In this document: piece by piece, positions 35,075 to 43,340 of the stretch
How the letters are laid out: every line of letters begins with the position of its first letter
Position numbering within the stretch: the stretch's first letter is position 1
Assembly (NCBI RefSeq): GCF_900096915.1
Contig: NZ_FMYK01000002.1
Location: 372,001 to 436,000 of the forward strand
Length of the DNA: 64,000 nucleotides
From: Acinetobacter marinus
GTDB taxonomy: Bacteria > Pseudomonadota > Gammaproteobacteria > Pseudomonadales > Moraxellaceae
Direction of reading: 5' to 3'
Translations under genes and position numbers: made by a program
Notes under the pieces: model-generated
Database searches by the model: none
What the model saw: the letters and a program-made list of their open reading frames with translations, nothing else
What the model was told of the DNA's origin: nothing

Positions 35075-35231
35075 CACAGATTGTAGAAAAAGAGATGAAT
35101 TTTACCAAAATAATCTATGGACGTACAGTATCTAGTCAGTCAGCGTACCATGACGAAGTTTAATCGGTGCAAATTGATCGGTCGCTTAATTAAAATGCTC
35201 AATTAAAGCCGAATCACGAAAAATTATGAAT

Positions 35232-36656
35232 TTATTTGGATTGTTCGGAAGGCTGTGTCGGTAGATAAATACACACTTCCAAACCGCCTTGTTCATGATT
35301 TTTAATGTCGATGTGACCTTCATGAATATCGACAATACGTTTCACAATCGCCAAACCAAGCCCGCTACCTTGTATGGTGCGTGCGGCTTCGCCACGCACA
35401 AAAGGTTGCATCAGGGCTTGCACCTGTGACTCAGGAATACCTTCGCCATGATCAGCAACACGAATCATCAGCTCTTGCTCAACCATCTGTGCAGAAAGCT
35501 CGATTGGCTCAGCACCATAGCGTTTGGCATTATTGACGAGATTGCCGATGACTCGCTTTAAGGACATGGTATGGGCTTGAATCAAAGGGAGTTCATTCGC
35601 CTCAAAGCGGACATCTAAGGGTTTGAATTGAATTACCACTTCTTGCAAAATCGCATTAACGTCAGTCTCTTGCAAAGGCTCGTCTGAACCATCCCGCATA
35701 TACGAAATGAACTGATCGAGAATGGCGTCCATATCATCCACATCATAGATCAAGCCTTCTTTTAAGAACTCATCGTCAGGCATCATCTCGGCGCTGAGAC
35801 GAATCCGAGTCAGTGGTGTGCGCAAGTCATGAGAAATCCCTGCCATCATGATTTTTCGATCTTGTTCGATCTGTTGTAAGTTGCTGATCATTTGGTTAAA
35901 GGATTGATTGACTTGACGAATCTCAAGTGGCCCATGATTGATTTCAAGATAAGGTGCTTTGCCTGTTTTGGTATAGTTTGTGGCTGCCACTTGCAGGCGT
36001 TTTAAAGGGCGGTTGAGTTGACGCACTAAAGTGAGCACGATCACAATGGTGAGTAGGGGAATCCCAAAAAACCAACCAATTAACAGCTCAGGGCTGTAGT
36101 TGGCATAGGTCGGCAGTGGCTCTTTTAACCAGCGGTCACCTAACTGTGGCGTCTGCACCCAAAGGCTTGGCGTGGGTTTAAATTGAAAATATACCGTCAC
36201 CGCATCTGTTGGTAGGTTTAATTCATCGGCAAGTGCTTTTTCGATGCGATCAGTAAAGAGTTCGGCGACCAATTTTTCTCGAACATTGGGGAATTGCTTG
36301 GGATCGCTAACTATCTCGATGCCAAGACGCTCACCGAGCCAGTCGTTGAGCTGTACTGAATTTTCCCGATAGCTAATCGTGACATCCCGATAGCTGAGCA
36401 GTTCGATTTCCACGCCAAGATAGCGGGCATGTTGTTTAATTTCAGGATAATACAGCGTGCGCCAAAAAAACCACAATGACATCCATAAACTAAAAAACAC
36501 CACAATAGAGACCAATACTGTGGTGCGCATCGCTGCCGAGCGAGGTTTGATTTTGTCTAAAAAGCGCTCCCAAGGGGTGCGCTTGCGCTCTCTATAAGGT
36601 TGCTCATGGTCTAATACAGACTCAGGAGAGATTGGATCGAGATTTTCAGCGCGCAT
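35232..36656 (-). CDS. envZ: Sensor histidine kinase EnvZ
   Basis: 474 residues. Osmosensing-type kinase paired with OmpR. First membrane helix about 45-68, a periplasmic domain to about 185, second helix about 190-212, then HAMP, a dimerisation domain with the phospho-accepting HDLRTPLTRIRLS motif, and an ATPase domain with N, G1 (ADHGEGIPE) and G2 (GSGLGLAIV) boxes. The protein is slightly longer than E. coli EnvZ. It follows ompR with a 26-base gap, as in enterobacteria. In related species the pair affects envelope stress and drug tolerance. Confidence 0.93.
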   Translation of the reverse strand: MRAENLDPISPESVLDHEQPYRERKRTPWERFLDKIKPRSAAMRTTVLVSIVVFFSLWMSLWFFWRTLYYPEIKQHARYLGVEIELLSYRDVTISYRENSVQLNDWLGERLGIEIVSDPKQFPNVREKLVAELFTDRIEKALADELNLPTDAVTVYFQFKPTPSLWVQTPQLGDRWLKEPLPTYANYSPELLIGWFFGIPLLTIVIVLTLVRQLNRPLKRLQVAATNYTKTGKAPYLEINHGPLEIRQVNQSFNQMISNLQQIEQDRKIMMAGISHDLRTPLTRIRLSAEMMPDDEFLKEGLIYDVDDMDAILDQFISYMRDGSDEPLQETDVNAILQEVVIQFKPLDVRFEANELPLIQAHTMSLKRVIGNLVNNAKRYGAEPIELSAQMVEQELMIRVADHGEGIPESQVQALMQPFVRGEAARTIQGSGLGLAIVKRIVDIHEGHIDIKNHEQGGLEVCIYLPTQPSEQSK

Positions 36657-36682
36657 AGTTTAACGAATACTTTGTGTGGAAA

Positions 36683-37444
36683 TTATTCAGCGCCATCTGG
36701 AACGAAGACATAGCCCACACCCCAGACTGTTTGAATATAACGTGCTCGTGCAGGATTTTCTTCGATCAAGCGACGTAAGCGAGAAACTTGAACGTCAATT
36801 GATCGCTCCATAGCCCCCCATTCCCGACCACGTGCAAGATTCATTAACTTATCCCGAGTTAATGGTTCACGAGGATGTTGCACTAAGGCTTTTAATACCG
36901 CAAATTCGCCAGTGGTTAAAGTTACCACTTGCCCTTCACGGGTCAAGGTGCGAGTAGATAAATCCAACGACCAAGGTCCAAAGCTAACCACTTCCAAATT
37001 TTGACTAGGCGCACCTGGCACTTCACGCACTTGTCGACGAAGTACTGCACGAATACGTGCCAGCAATTCATTTGGATTAAATGGTTTTGGTAAATAATCA
37101 TCCGCACCAGCTTCTAAGCCTGCGATACGATCAGAATCGCTACCACGTGCGGTGAGCATAATAATCGGAATATCAATGTGCGAAGTGCGTAGGCGGCGAC
37201 AAATACTCAAGCCATCTTCAACAGGAAGCATGAAGTCTAAAACGATTAATGAAAATAATTCACGTTGTAGTAAACGATCCATCTGCGTGGCATCGTGTGC
37301 AGTTTTGACCACAAAACCTTTATCTTCTAAGAATCGTTGTAATAGTGTGCGTAGGCGAACATCATCATCCACCACCAAAATTCGATCCACTCGATCTGAA
37401 TCTGGGCGTGGTGCTTCGGTTTCTGCTGGTACAACTAAGCTCAT
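36683..37444 (-). CDS. ompR: Response regulator OmpR
   Basis: 253 residues. Receiver domain with the acidic pair and phospho-accepting aspartate in SLIVLDFMLP (D near residue 74), the conserved TARG and lysine in YLPKPFNPNEL, then a winged-helix OmpR-type DNA-binding domain (about 150-250, VTLTTGEFAVLKALV and the ERSIDVQVSRLRRLIEE recognition helix). AAGGAG precedes the ATG at good spacing. A 10-bp direct repeat lies 25-55 bases upstream. It starts the ompR-envZ operon. Confidence 0.95.
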   Translation of the reverse strand: MSLVVPAETEAPRPDSDRVDRILVVDDDVRLRTLLQRFLEDKGFVVKTAHDATQMDRLLQRELFSLIVLDFMLPVEDGLSICRRLRTSHIDIPIIMLTARGSDSDRIAGLEAGADDYLPKPFNPNELLARIRAVLRRQVREVPGAPSQNLEVVSFGPWSLDLSTRTLTREGQVVTLTTGEFAVLKALVQHPREPLTRDKLMNLARGREWGAMERSIDVQVSRLRRLIEENPARARYIQTVWGVGYVFVPDGAE

Positions 37445-37893
37445 GATGTACTCCTTTTGTTATTGCTTATCATTTCAAGATATACAAGCATCATTTCAAT
37501 CTGATTAGCCGAATCATTGGCTAGACTTAATATGTTGAGTATAAAGCTAAATTCATTTTCTACACTATGCTCGAATCTTCCAAAAAACTCAAATAAAAGC
37601 GCAGTATAGATACTAAAAACAAACATCATCCGCACCAGAGTAACACGGCAATGTGAAAGTGGGGTGAAGGCAGTAGTTACTGACATATTTGACATGGGTT
37701 TTGGTTAAAAATGTGTCTCTAATACTTAAATATGATTTTTTGTTTTCTACATTATGCTGTTTACATTGCTGTAAAAGCATAGTATTGCTAATGAATCAGG
37801 GTGGAGGATGTTCAGTAACTTAGAACAACCAATGCATTGATGGGTTGTTGTTATTTAAAGAAATTTTTATATATTTTATTTGGAGTAATGAGG
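37445..37893. other. ompR/BLUF divergent intergenic region
   Basis: Apart from the direct repeat near ompR, this 449-base region holds no supported gene. An 84-codon minus-strand frame ending in an ATGA overlap with ompR has no ribosome site and was rejected. The part upstream of the BLUF gene is very AT-rich. Confidence 0.5.
37469..37499. promoter_or_regulatory. 10-bp direct repeat upstream of ompR
   Basis: ATCATTTCAA occurs at 37469-37478 and again at 37490-37499, start-to-start 21 bases, that is two turns of the helix. On the transcribed strand it reads TTGAAATGAT twice. Direct repeats of this kind suit OmpR-family dimers, so autoregulation is a reasonable guess. Confidence 0.45.
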
Positions 37894-38313
37894 ATGGGGA
37901 ATACATTGACACGCTTGTGCTATGCAAGCCAAACCGTCAAGGAAGAAAATGCAATACGTCAGGATTTAATGGATATTTTGACTGAAGCGGTAAATTTTAA
38001 TCAAAGACATCAGGTCTATGGGGTGTTGTACTATGGCGGTGGGAAATTTTTTCAATGTTTGGAAGGGGATTCGGAGATTGTGAATCCACTGTTTTATGAA
38101 AAAATCACTAAAGATCCACGACATACAGGGGTGGAACTACTTGATTTGACGGAAATTAGCGATGTTAAGTTTGGACAGTGGCATATGAAATATGCACCTT
38201 ATGATAAGGCAATGCTGGGCTTTTTTAATGATCGGGGCATTTCTGAATTTGATCCGTTTATATTGCAAGAACAAGGGCTTGAGGATTTTATTTCGTATTT
38301 GCTGAAAGTTTAG
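37894..38313 (+). CDS. BLUF-domain blue-light photoreceptor (BlsA-like)
   Basis: 139 residues from the ATG at 37894, where GGAG has eight-base spacing; an ATG two codons earlier is too close to that site. The BLUF flavin-binding fold is complete: Y10 in RLCYASQ, N34 in the helix that follows, Q54 in FFQCLEGD and the tryptophan in FGQWHMKY. These are the residues whose hydrogen-bond switch reports light. No output domain is attached, so it must act by binding a partner, as BlsA does in A. baumannii, where it influences motility and metabolism. The partner is not visible here. Confidence 0.93.
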   Translation: MGNTLTRLCYASQTVKEENAIRQDLMDILTEAVNFNQRHQVYGVLYYGGGKFFQCLEGDSEIVNPLFYEKITKDPRHTGVELLDLTEISDVKFGQWHMKYAPYDKAMLGFFNDRGISEFDPFILQEQGLEDFISYLLKV

Positions 38314-38382
38314 GTTGTGTTTGCGGGATGATCGTCGGAATGATGCTTTGTCCGATTTTGATTGTATAGGGAGCGGTGAGTG

Positions 38383-38811
38383 ATGCGATTAAATCAATGG
38401 CTGAAAGTGCTTGTATTACTGTGTTGTTGTGCAAGTTTGTCGGCATGTATTAGTCGCTTATCTCGCCCAGAGTTGACTGGGCAGATTGTGGATCGTGCGC
38501 AGCAGCCCATCGCACAGGTCAAGGTTGGAGAGGGTTATAGTGATGAGAATGGGTACTTTACTTTGCCTGAACGTCGTTACTATGCTTTTTTACTCAAAGA
38601 GATCATGATGATGGAGGCGCCAGCGATGGGCTTTTCAGAGTTGGTTGAAAAAGCGGGTTATCAATCTTGTCAGATTAGTTATCACTCGAACTATGGTGGG
38701 GGTGCACCCAAAGGTGCGTCCATGGCACTTGGAAAAATTGTGTTATTAAAAGGCAAAACTACAGAAAGCCCCGTACCAATTTGTGAGACCAAATATACAA
38801 CAGCAAAATGA
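38383..38811 (+). CDS. Small lipoprotein with carboxypeptidase-regulatory-like fold
   Basis: 142 residues from the ATG at 38383 (GTG at 38380 also possible; GGGAG upstream). The signal peptide ends LSAC, so it is lipidated. The mature part begins LTGQIVDRAQQPIAQVKVGEG, with a following SDENGYFTLPE, the strand pattern of carboxypeptidase-regulatory or transthyretin-like domains. The remainder has conserved-looking cysteines (SCQIS, PICET). Function unknown. Confidence 0.75.
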   Translation: MRLNQWLKVLVLLCCCASLSACISRLSRPELTGQIVDRAQQPIAQVKVGEGYSDENGYFTLPERRYYAFLLKEIMMMEAPAMGFSELVEKAGYQSCQISYHSNYGGGAPKGASMALGKIVLLKGKTTESPVPICETKYTTAK

Positions 38812-38904
38812 ATTCAGGGCGAATATGTAAAAAAGCGTGGATTTTTTAATCTTGGACTTTATAATCAGGGCACTTTAAAAACTATCGTGTTGGAATCCCG
38901 CTGA

Positions 38905-41244
38905 ATGACTGAAATAGCACAGCAAATCGCTCAAGAACTCACCGTTCGCCCAGAACAAGTAGAGGCGACCATTCGTTTGCTTGATGAAGGGCTTACCGTT
39001 CCTTTTGTGGCACGCTATCGTAAAGAAGCAACGCAAGGGCTAGATGATACGCAACTGCGTCAGTTGGATACCCGTTTACATTATTTGCGTGATTTGTATG
39101 AGCGCCGTGACAAAGTGATCGAATCGCTAAAAGAACAAGAAAAACTCAGTGATGATTTGTTGACTCGAATCAATGCGGCAGAGACTAAAAATGCTTTAGA
39201 AGAAATCTACGCACCGTATCGCCCAAAACGTACCAGTAAGTCATTCAAAGCCAAAGAAGCTGGTTTGGGTGAGTTTGCAGAAAAAATCTTAACGACAGAA
39301 GTTGAACCCAAAGACGCATTGGCTGGCTTTAGTCATGAAGACTATGCTGATCTTGATAGTCAACTGGATGCGGTGCAACACATTATCATTGATGAATGGG
39401 CGCAAAATATTGCGTTGACTGCTGAGCTTAAACAACTTTTTGCCAAAACTGCAGTTCTAAAAAGCGCAGTCGCTTCTGATGAGAAAAAAGAAGTGGGCAA
39501 AAAATTCCGTGATTATTTCGAATTTTCAGAAAACTTAAACAAAGTCCCATCGCATCGCTTGCTCGCCATGCTTCGTGGTCGCCAAGAAAATGTCTTGGGT
39601 TTAAAAGTTGATGGTGAAGATGAGCCTGCTTTGGCACGTATCGACGCAGAATATGATTTAGCAACTGTTGCGCCATCTGCACGTCAAGACTTTTTAAAGC
39701 ATACGGCAAAACTGTTTTGGCTCGCCAAAGTCCGTCCGAGTATTGAGCACTCATTACTGACAGAAAAACGCCTTGCTGCCGAAGCTGAAGCGATGGATGT
39801 CTTTGCAGAAAATTTACGTCATTTATTACTATCAGCACCTGCTGGCTCACGTACGACTTTGGGTGTCGATCCAGGGATTCGTACAGGGGTGAAGTTAGCA
39901 GTGGTCAATGCGTCTGGTGATGTATTGGCGCATAGCACAATTTATCCATTTGCGCCGAAAGAAGATAAAGTGGGTTCAATTGCAGAACTCGCTCGTCTTT
40001 GCCGTGAATTCGAAGTAGATTTGGTTGCTGTGGGTAATGGTACAGCAAGCCGTGAAACTGAAGCAGTCATCGCAGAGATGATGGCCCAAAATGAAGACTT
40101 AAAACTGACGCGTGTTAGCGTGAGTGAAGCAGGGGCATCGGTCTACTCTGCAAGTGAATTGGCTGCGCAAGAATTGCCTGAACTCGATGTGTCGATTCGT
40201 GGTGCAGTGTCGATTGCACGTCGATTGCAAGATCCATTGGCAGAATTAGTCAAAATTGATCCAAAATCCATTGGTGTGGGTCAATATCAGCACGATGTCA
40301 ATCAAACAGGTTTGGCGAAGACGCTTGATGCTGTGGTTGAAGACTGTGTCAATGCGGTCGGTGTGGATGTGAATACGGCATCGCCTGCAATTTTGGGTTA
40401 TATCGCAGGACTGAATAAGTCGATTGCACAGCAAATCGTAGAATATCGTAAAACCAATGGTCGTTTTGAAAACCGTGAGTTGTTGAAAAAAGTGCCACGT
40501 CTGGGCGAGCGTACTTTTGAACAGGCTGCAGGTTTCTTGCGTATTCTCGATGGTGATCAACCGCTTGATGCGTCTGCGGTGCACCCTGAAAGCTATGCTT
40601 TGGTTGCCAATATTGCAGAAAGCAAAAGTACCACGGTGCAAGACATTATCGCCAATAGTGAAATCATCAGTACCATTGATGCGTCAAATTTCGTGAATGA
40701 TCAATACGGTTTGCCAACGGTACAAGATGTACTTTCTGAGCTTGAGAAACCAGGTCGTGATCCACGTCCAGAGTTCCGCACTGCGAAGTTCCGTGAAGAC
40801 ATCACCGAAGTGGCGCAACTCACTGAAGGCATGAAGCTCGAAGGTGTGGTCACCAATGTCACCAACTTCGGTGCATTCGTCGATGTCGGTGTACATCAAG
40901 ATGGTTTAGTGCATATCTCAGAGCTTTCAAATAGCTTTGTCAGTGATCCGCATAAAGTGGTGAAACCAGGTCAAATCGTACAAGTGCGTGTTTTACAGGT
41001 CGATGTTGAACGTAATCGTGTCAACTTGAGTATGAAAGCAGAAGGGGCGAGTAGCAATCCGAAAGCTGCACGTGCCAATCAAGAGCATAGAGGTGAGCAA
41101 AAGCGTTCACCACGCAATGATCGTCCTGAACAGAAGTCACGTCCGCAAAACAAGCAGGCAAAACCGCAGAATAAACCTCAACCAGCAAAAATTGGTGGCT
41201 TAGGTGAGCTTTTGCTACAAGCGGGTGTAAAGAAGTCTAAATAA
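38905..41244 (+). CDS. tex: RNA-binding transcription accessory protein Tex
   Basis: 779 residues. Homologue of yeast Spt6; binds RNA polymerase-associated nucleic acid and affects transcription and stress survival. The N-terminal HTH-rich part, the YqgF-like domain opening with LGVDPGIRTGVKLAVV (near 318), two helix-hairpin-helix motifs (near 505-560) and the C-terminal S1 domain (about 645-715, GVVTNVTNFGAFVDVG) are in the usual order. The tail is basic, Lys/Arg/Pro/Gln-rich and probably disordered. Typical length; monocistronic with a terminator. Confidence 0.95.
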   Translation: MTEIAQQIAQELTVRPEQVEATIRLLDEGLTVPFVARYRKEATQGLDDTQLRQLDTRLHYLRDLYERRDKVIESLKEQEKLSDDLLTRINAAETKNALEEIYAPYRPKRTSKSFKAKEAGLGEFAEKILTTEVEPKDALAGFSHEDYADLDSQLDAVQHIIIDEWAQNIALTAELKQLFAKTAVLKSAVASDEKKEVGKKFRDYFEFSENLNKVPSHRLLAMLRGRQENVLGLKVDGEDEPALARIDAEYDLATVAPSARQDFLKHTAKLFWLAKVRPSIEHSLLTEKRLAAEAEAMDVFAENLRHLLLSAPAGSRTTLGVDPGIRTGVKLAVVNASGDVLAHSTIYPFAPKEDKVGSIAELARLCREFEVDLVAVGNGTASRETEAVIAEMMAQNEDLKLTRVSVSEAGASVYSASELAAQELPELDVSIRGAVSIARRLQDPLAELVKIDPKSIGVGQYQHDVNQTGLAKTLDAVVEDCVNAVGVDVNTASPAILGYIAGLNKSIAQQIVEYRKTNGRFENRELLKKVPRLGERTFEQAAGFLRILDGDQPLDASAVHPESYALVANIAESKSTTVQDIIANSEIISTIDASNFVNDQYGLPTVQDVLSELEKPGRDPRPEFRTAKFREDITEVAQLTEGMKLEGVVTNVTNFGAFVDVGVHQDGLVHISELSNSFVSDPHKVVKPGQIVQVRVLQVDVERNRVNLSMKAEGASSNPKAARANQEHRGEQKRSPRNDRPEQKSRPQNKQAKPQNKPQPAKIGGLGELLLQAGVKKSK

Positions 41245-41270
41245 ATGGGAAGACATTTCCACTTATAAAA

Positions 41271-41305
41271 AGTCCCCTACCTATTACTTGGTTGGGGATT
41301 TTTTT
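41271..41305 (+). terminator. Intrinsic terminator after tex
   Basis: TCCCCTACC and GGTTGGGGA pair with one mismatch around an 8-base loop, followed by seven T. Confidence 0.82.
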
Positions 41306-41341
41306 CTTTTAGGTGGTGATTGAATGTCCGCTATTTATCTC

Positions 41342-41632
41342 TTATAGAGAGTGATATTGTTGTGCGATTTGACAAACTTCTACTGAATAATTTGCATACC
41401 ATTTCTCTTGCCCAATACTTTGAGCGGTAAGATGTTCAGTATCTTTTTTCCAAGCGTGAATATCTTCTAAGTTTCGCCAATAAGATAAGGCAATTTCTTG
41501 ATCGCCTTCTGTGTAACTTTCAAATTTTTGGCAATGATATTGTTGTATTGCTTTTTGCCTTAATCGTTCGGCATATTGTGAATATTCTGCATCCAATTGT
41601 TTGATGGTTGCTTTAAAGATCACAACATACAT
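41342..41632 (-). CDS. Antibiotic-biosynthesis-monooxygenase (ABM) domain protein
   Basis: 96 residues from the ATG at 41632, chosen for the GGAGAG site just upstream; the frame extends to 41644. A dimeric ferredoxin-like fold with the typical strand-helix start VVIFKATIKQLDAEYSQYAERL and the EIALSYWRNLEDIHAWKKDTEH segment. Members oxidise small molecules, degrade haem, or have no known activity; the YWRNLEDIHAW segment is typical of the uncharacterised ones. Last gene on the minus strand after ybeY, 29 bases away, so cotranscription is possible. Confidence 0.85.
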   Translation of the reverse strand: MYVVIFKATIKQLDAEYSQYAERLRQKAIQQYHCQKFESYTEGDQEIALSYWRNLEDIHAWKKDTEHLTAQSIGQEKWYANYSVEVCQIAQQYHSL

Positions 41633-41661
41633 ATCGCTCTCCATCAGTTTTAGTGAAGAAA

Positions 41662-42138
41662 TTATTCAAAATAAGGGTTGGCAATATCGAGTTTGGCTAA
41701 AACCGCAATTTCCAAATTTTCCATTTCTTCTGCTTCAATATCTCCAAGCTCATGGTCATAGCCGAGTAGATGTAGCACGCCATGCACCAACATATGCGTG
41801 AAATGATTGATCGACGTTTTTTGCTGTTCCTGCGCTTCGTGTAAAACAACAGGAATGCAAATCACCAAATCACCCAGTGGACGAGCATCGAGCATTTCTA
41901 AAATTTCTTCAGGAATATCACTTGGAAAAGACAGCACATTGGTCGGTTTGTCTTTGCCTCGATATTGCAGATTTAACTCGTGACTTTCTGTAAGATCGAC
42001 ACAGGCAATACCGATTTCCGTCGGCTCATCCATATCTAAATGCACAAGCGTCGTATCAATAATCTTTGCAAGCACATCTTCATTTAAAACAAGCTCGGGA
42101 CTTTTAAAATCTTGTTGTAGAGCGAGATTAACTTTCAC
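41662..42138 (-). CDS. ybeY: Endoribonuclease YbeY
   Basis: 158 residues. Metal-dependent RNase for 16S rRNA 3'-end maturation and ribosome quality control. The zinc motif HxxxHxxxxxH is intact in LVHGVLHLLGYDHELGD (near 118-134), and the conserved arginine in NLQYRGKDKPTNVLSFP. It overlaps the preceding PhoH-like gene by 11 bases, and so belongs to the miaB-ybeZ-ybeY operon. Confidence 0.95.
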   Translation of the reverse strand: MKVNLALQQDFKSPELVLNEDVLAKIIDTTLVHLDMDEPTEIGIACVDLTESHELNLQYRGKDKPTNVLSFPSDIPEEILEMLDARPLGDLVICIPVVLHEAQEQQKTSINHFTHMLVHGVLHLLGYDHELGDIEAEEMENLEIAVLAKLDIANPYFE

Positions 42139-43264
42139 TAGACTCTCGCTCGGTACGTTCGACTTCTTCTGCGCTTTCGCTGGTTTTTAATCGATGCTGT
42201 GCATCGGCGGCAGAATCATTGGCTTCGATCAATGCCATTTGTAAGGCTTTGCGTTCGGCACGTTTTTCTGCACTAATGCGTTGTTGCTGATCATCGAAAA
42301 TATCATAGGCTTCGACGATTTTTTGCACCAATTGATGGCGTACCACATCACGAGAGTGGAAGCGGGTAATATGAATTTCTTCAATTTTTTCTAAGATTTT
42401 TAAGGCTTGCGCCAAACCTGATTGCTGACCACGGGGTAGATCGACTTGGGTAATATCGCCTGTAATCACGGCACGAGAGCCGAAGCCAAGACGGGTCAGG
42501 AACATTTTCATCTGTTCGGGGGTGGTGTTTTGCGCCTCATCCAAAATCACAAAAGAATGATTCAGTGTACGACCACGCATATAGGCAAGTGGTGCCACTT
42601 CAATGACTTGTTTTTCAATCAGTTTGGCGACTTTTTCAAAGCCGAGCATTTCATATAAAGCATCGTAAAGTGGACGCAAATATGGGTCGATTTTTTGGGT
42701 GAGATCACCCGGTAAGAAACCGAGTTTTTCACCTGCTTCTACCGCAGGTCGCACCAGTAGAATACGTTGAATTTCGTTGCGTTCAAGCATGTCTACCGCA
42801 GCAGCGACGGCAAGATAGGTTTTCCCTGTACCTGCAGGACCAACACCGAAAGAAATATCACTTTGCAAAATACGCTGTACATAACGACTTTGGTTGGCGC
42901 CACGTGGATTGATGCGCCCTTTGCGGGTTTGTAAATAGACATCCATCGGTGCTTCATCAAGTTCTTCGCCAACCAGTTCAAAGTCACGTTCGGTTTGGCT
43001 ACCTTGGATGATCAAGTGAAGCTGGTCTGCACTGATGGTTTGCGTGCTTTCGGATTCTTCAAAAAGACGTTGCAAAATGGCTTCAGTGCGTTCTACCTGA
43101 GGCATATCACCTTCGATAAAAAAGCTGTCGCCACGATGCGAGATGTTGGTTTGGAGTCTTTGTTCGATCTGTCGCAAGTGGGCGTTATATGCGCCCAACA
43201 TGCTTTTTAATTGTTCTAATGGAATGCCTGCGAATTGTACTGTACGACGAATGGTGGCAGTCAA
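42128..43264 (-). CDS. ybeZ: PhoH-family ATPase YbeZ
   Basis: 378 residues from a TTG at 43264, supported by AAGGA seven bases upstream; the frame is open to 43330, but no earlier codon has a site and the extra residues are unlike the family. PhoH-like P-loop protein that works with YbeY in rRNA processing. Walker A GPAGTGKT (near 159-166), the LGFLPGDL block and Walker B VILDEAQN are intact. An N-terminal KH-like region (about 1-100) and a charged C-terminal tail flank the ATPase. Its 3' end overlaps ybeY. Confidence 0.93.
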   Translation of the reverse strand: MTATIRRTVQFAGIPLEQLKSMLGAYNAHLRQIEQRLQTNISHRGDSFFIEGDMPQVERTEAILQRLFEESESTQTISADQLHLIIQGSQTERDFELVGEELDEAPMDVYLQTRKGRINPRGANQSRYVQRILQSDISFGVGPAGTGKTYLAVAAAVDMLERNEIQRILLVRPAVEAGEKLGFLPGDLTQKIDPYLRPLYDALYEMLGFEKVAKLIEKQVIEVAPLAYMRGRTLNHSFVILDEAQNTTPEQMKMFLTRLGFGSRAVITGDITQVDLPRGQQSGLAQALKILEKIEEIHITRFHSRDVVRHQLVQKIVEAYDIFDDQQQRISAEKRAERKALQMALIEANDSAADAQHRLKTSESAEEVERTERESSES

Positions 43265-43340
43265 ATGAGAATCCTTTTGAGATGAATGACGACTGGGATG
43301 CTGGAGGGCACATCTGTGCCGACTCAACATACCCTATACA

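Noticed and set aside
37441..37695. 84-codon minus-strand frame ending in an ATGA overlap with ompR
   Set aside because: No ribosome site at its start, composition unlike a real protein, and it covers the region where the ompR promoter and direct repeat lie. The overlap appears to be chance.
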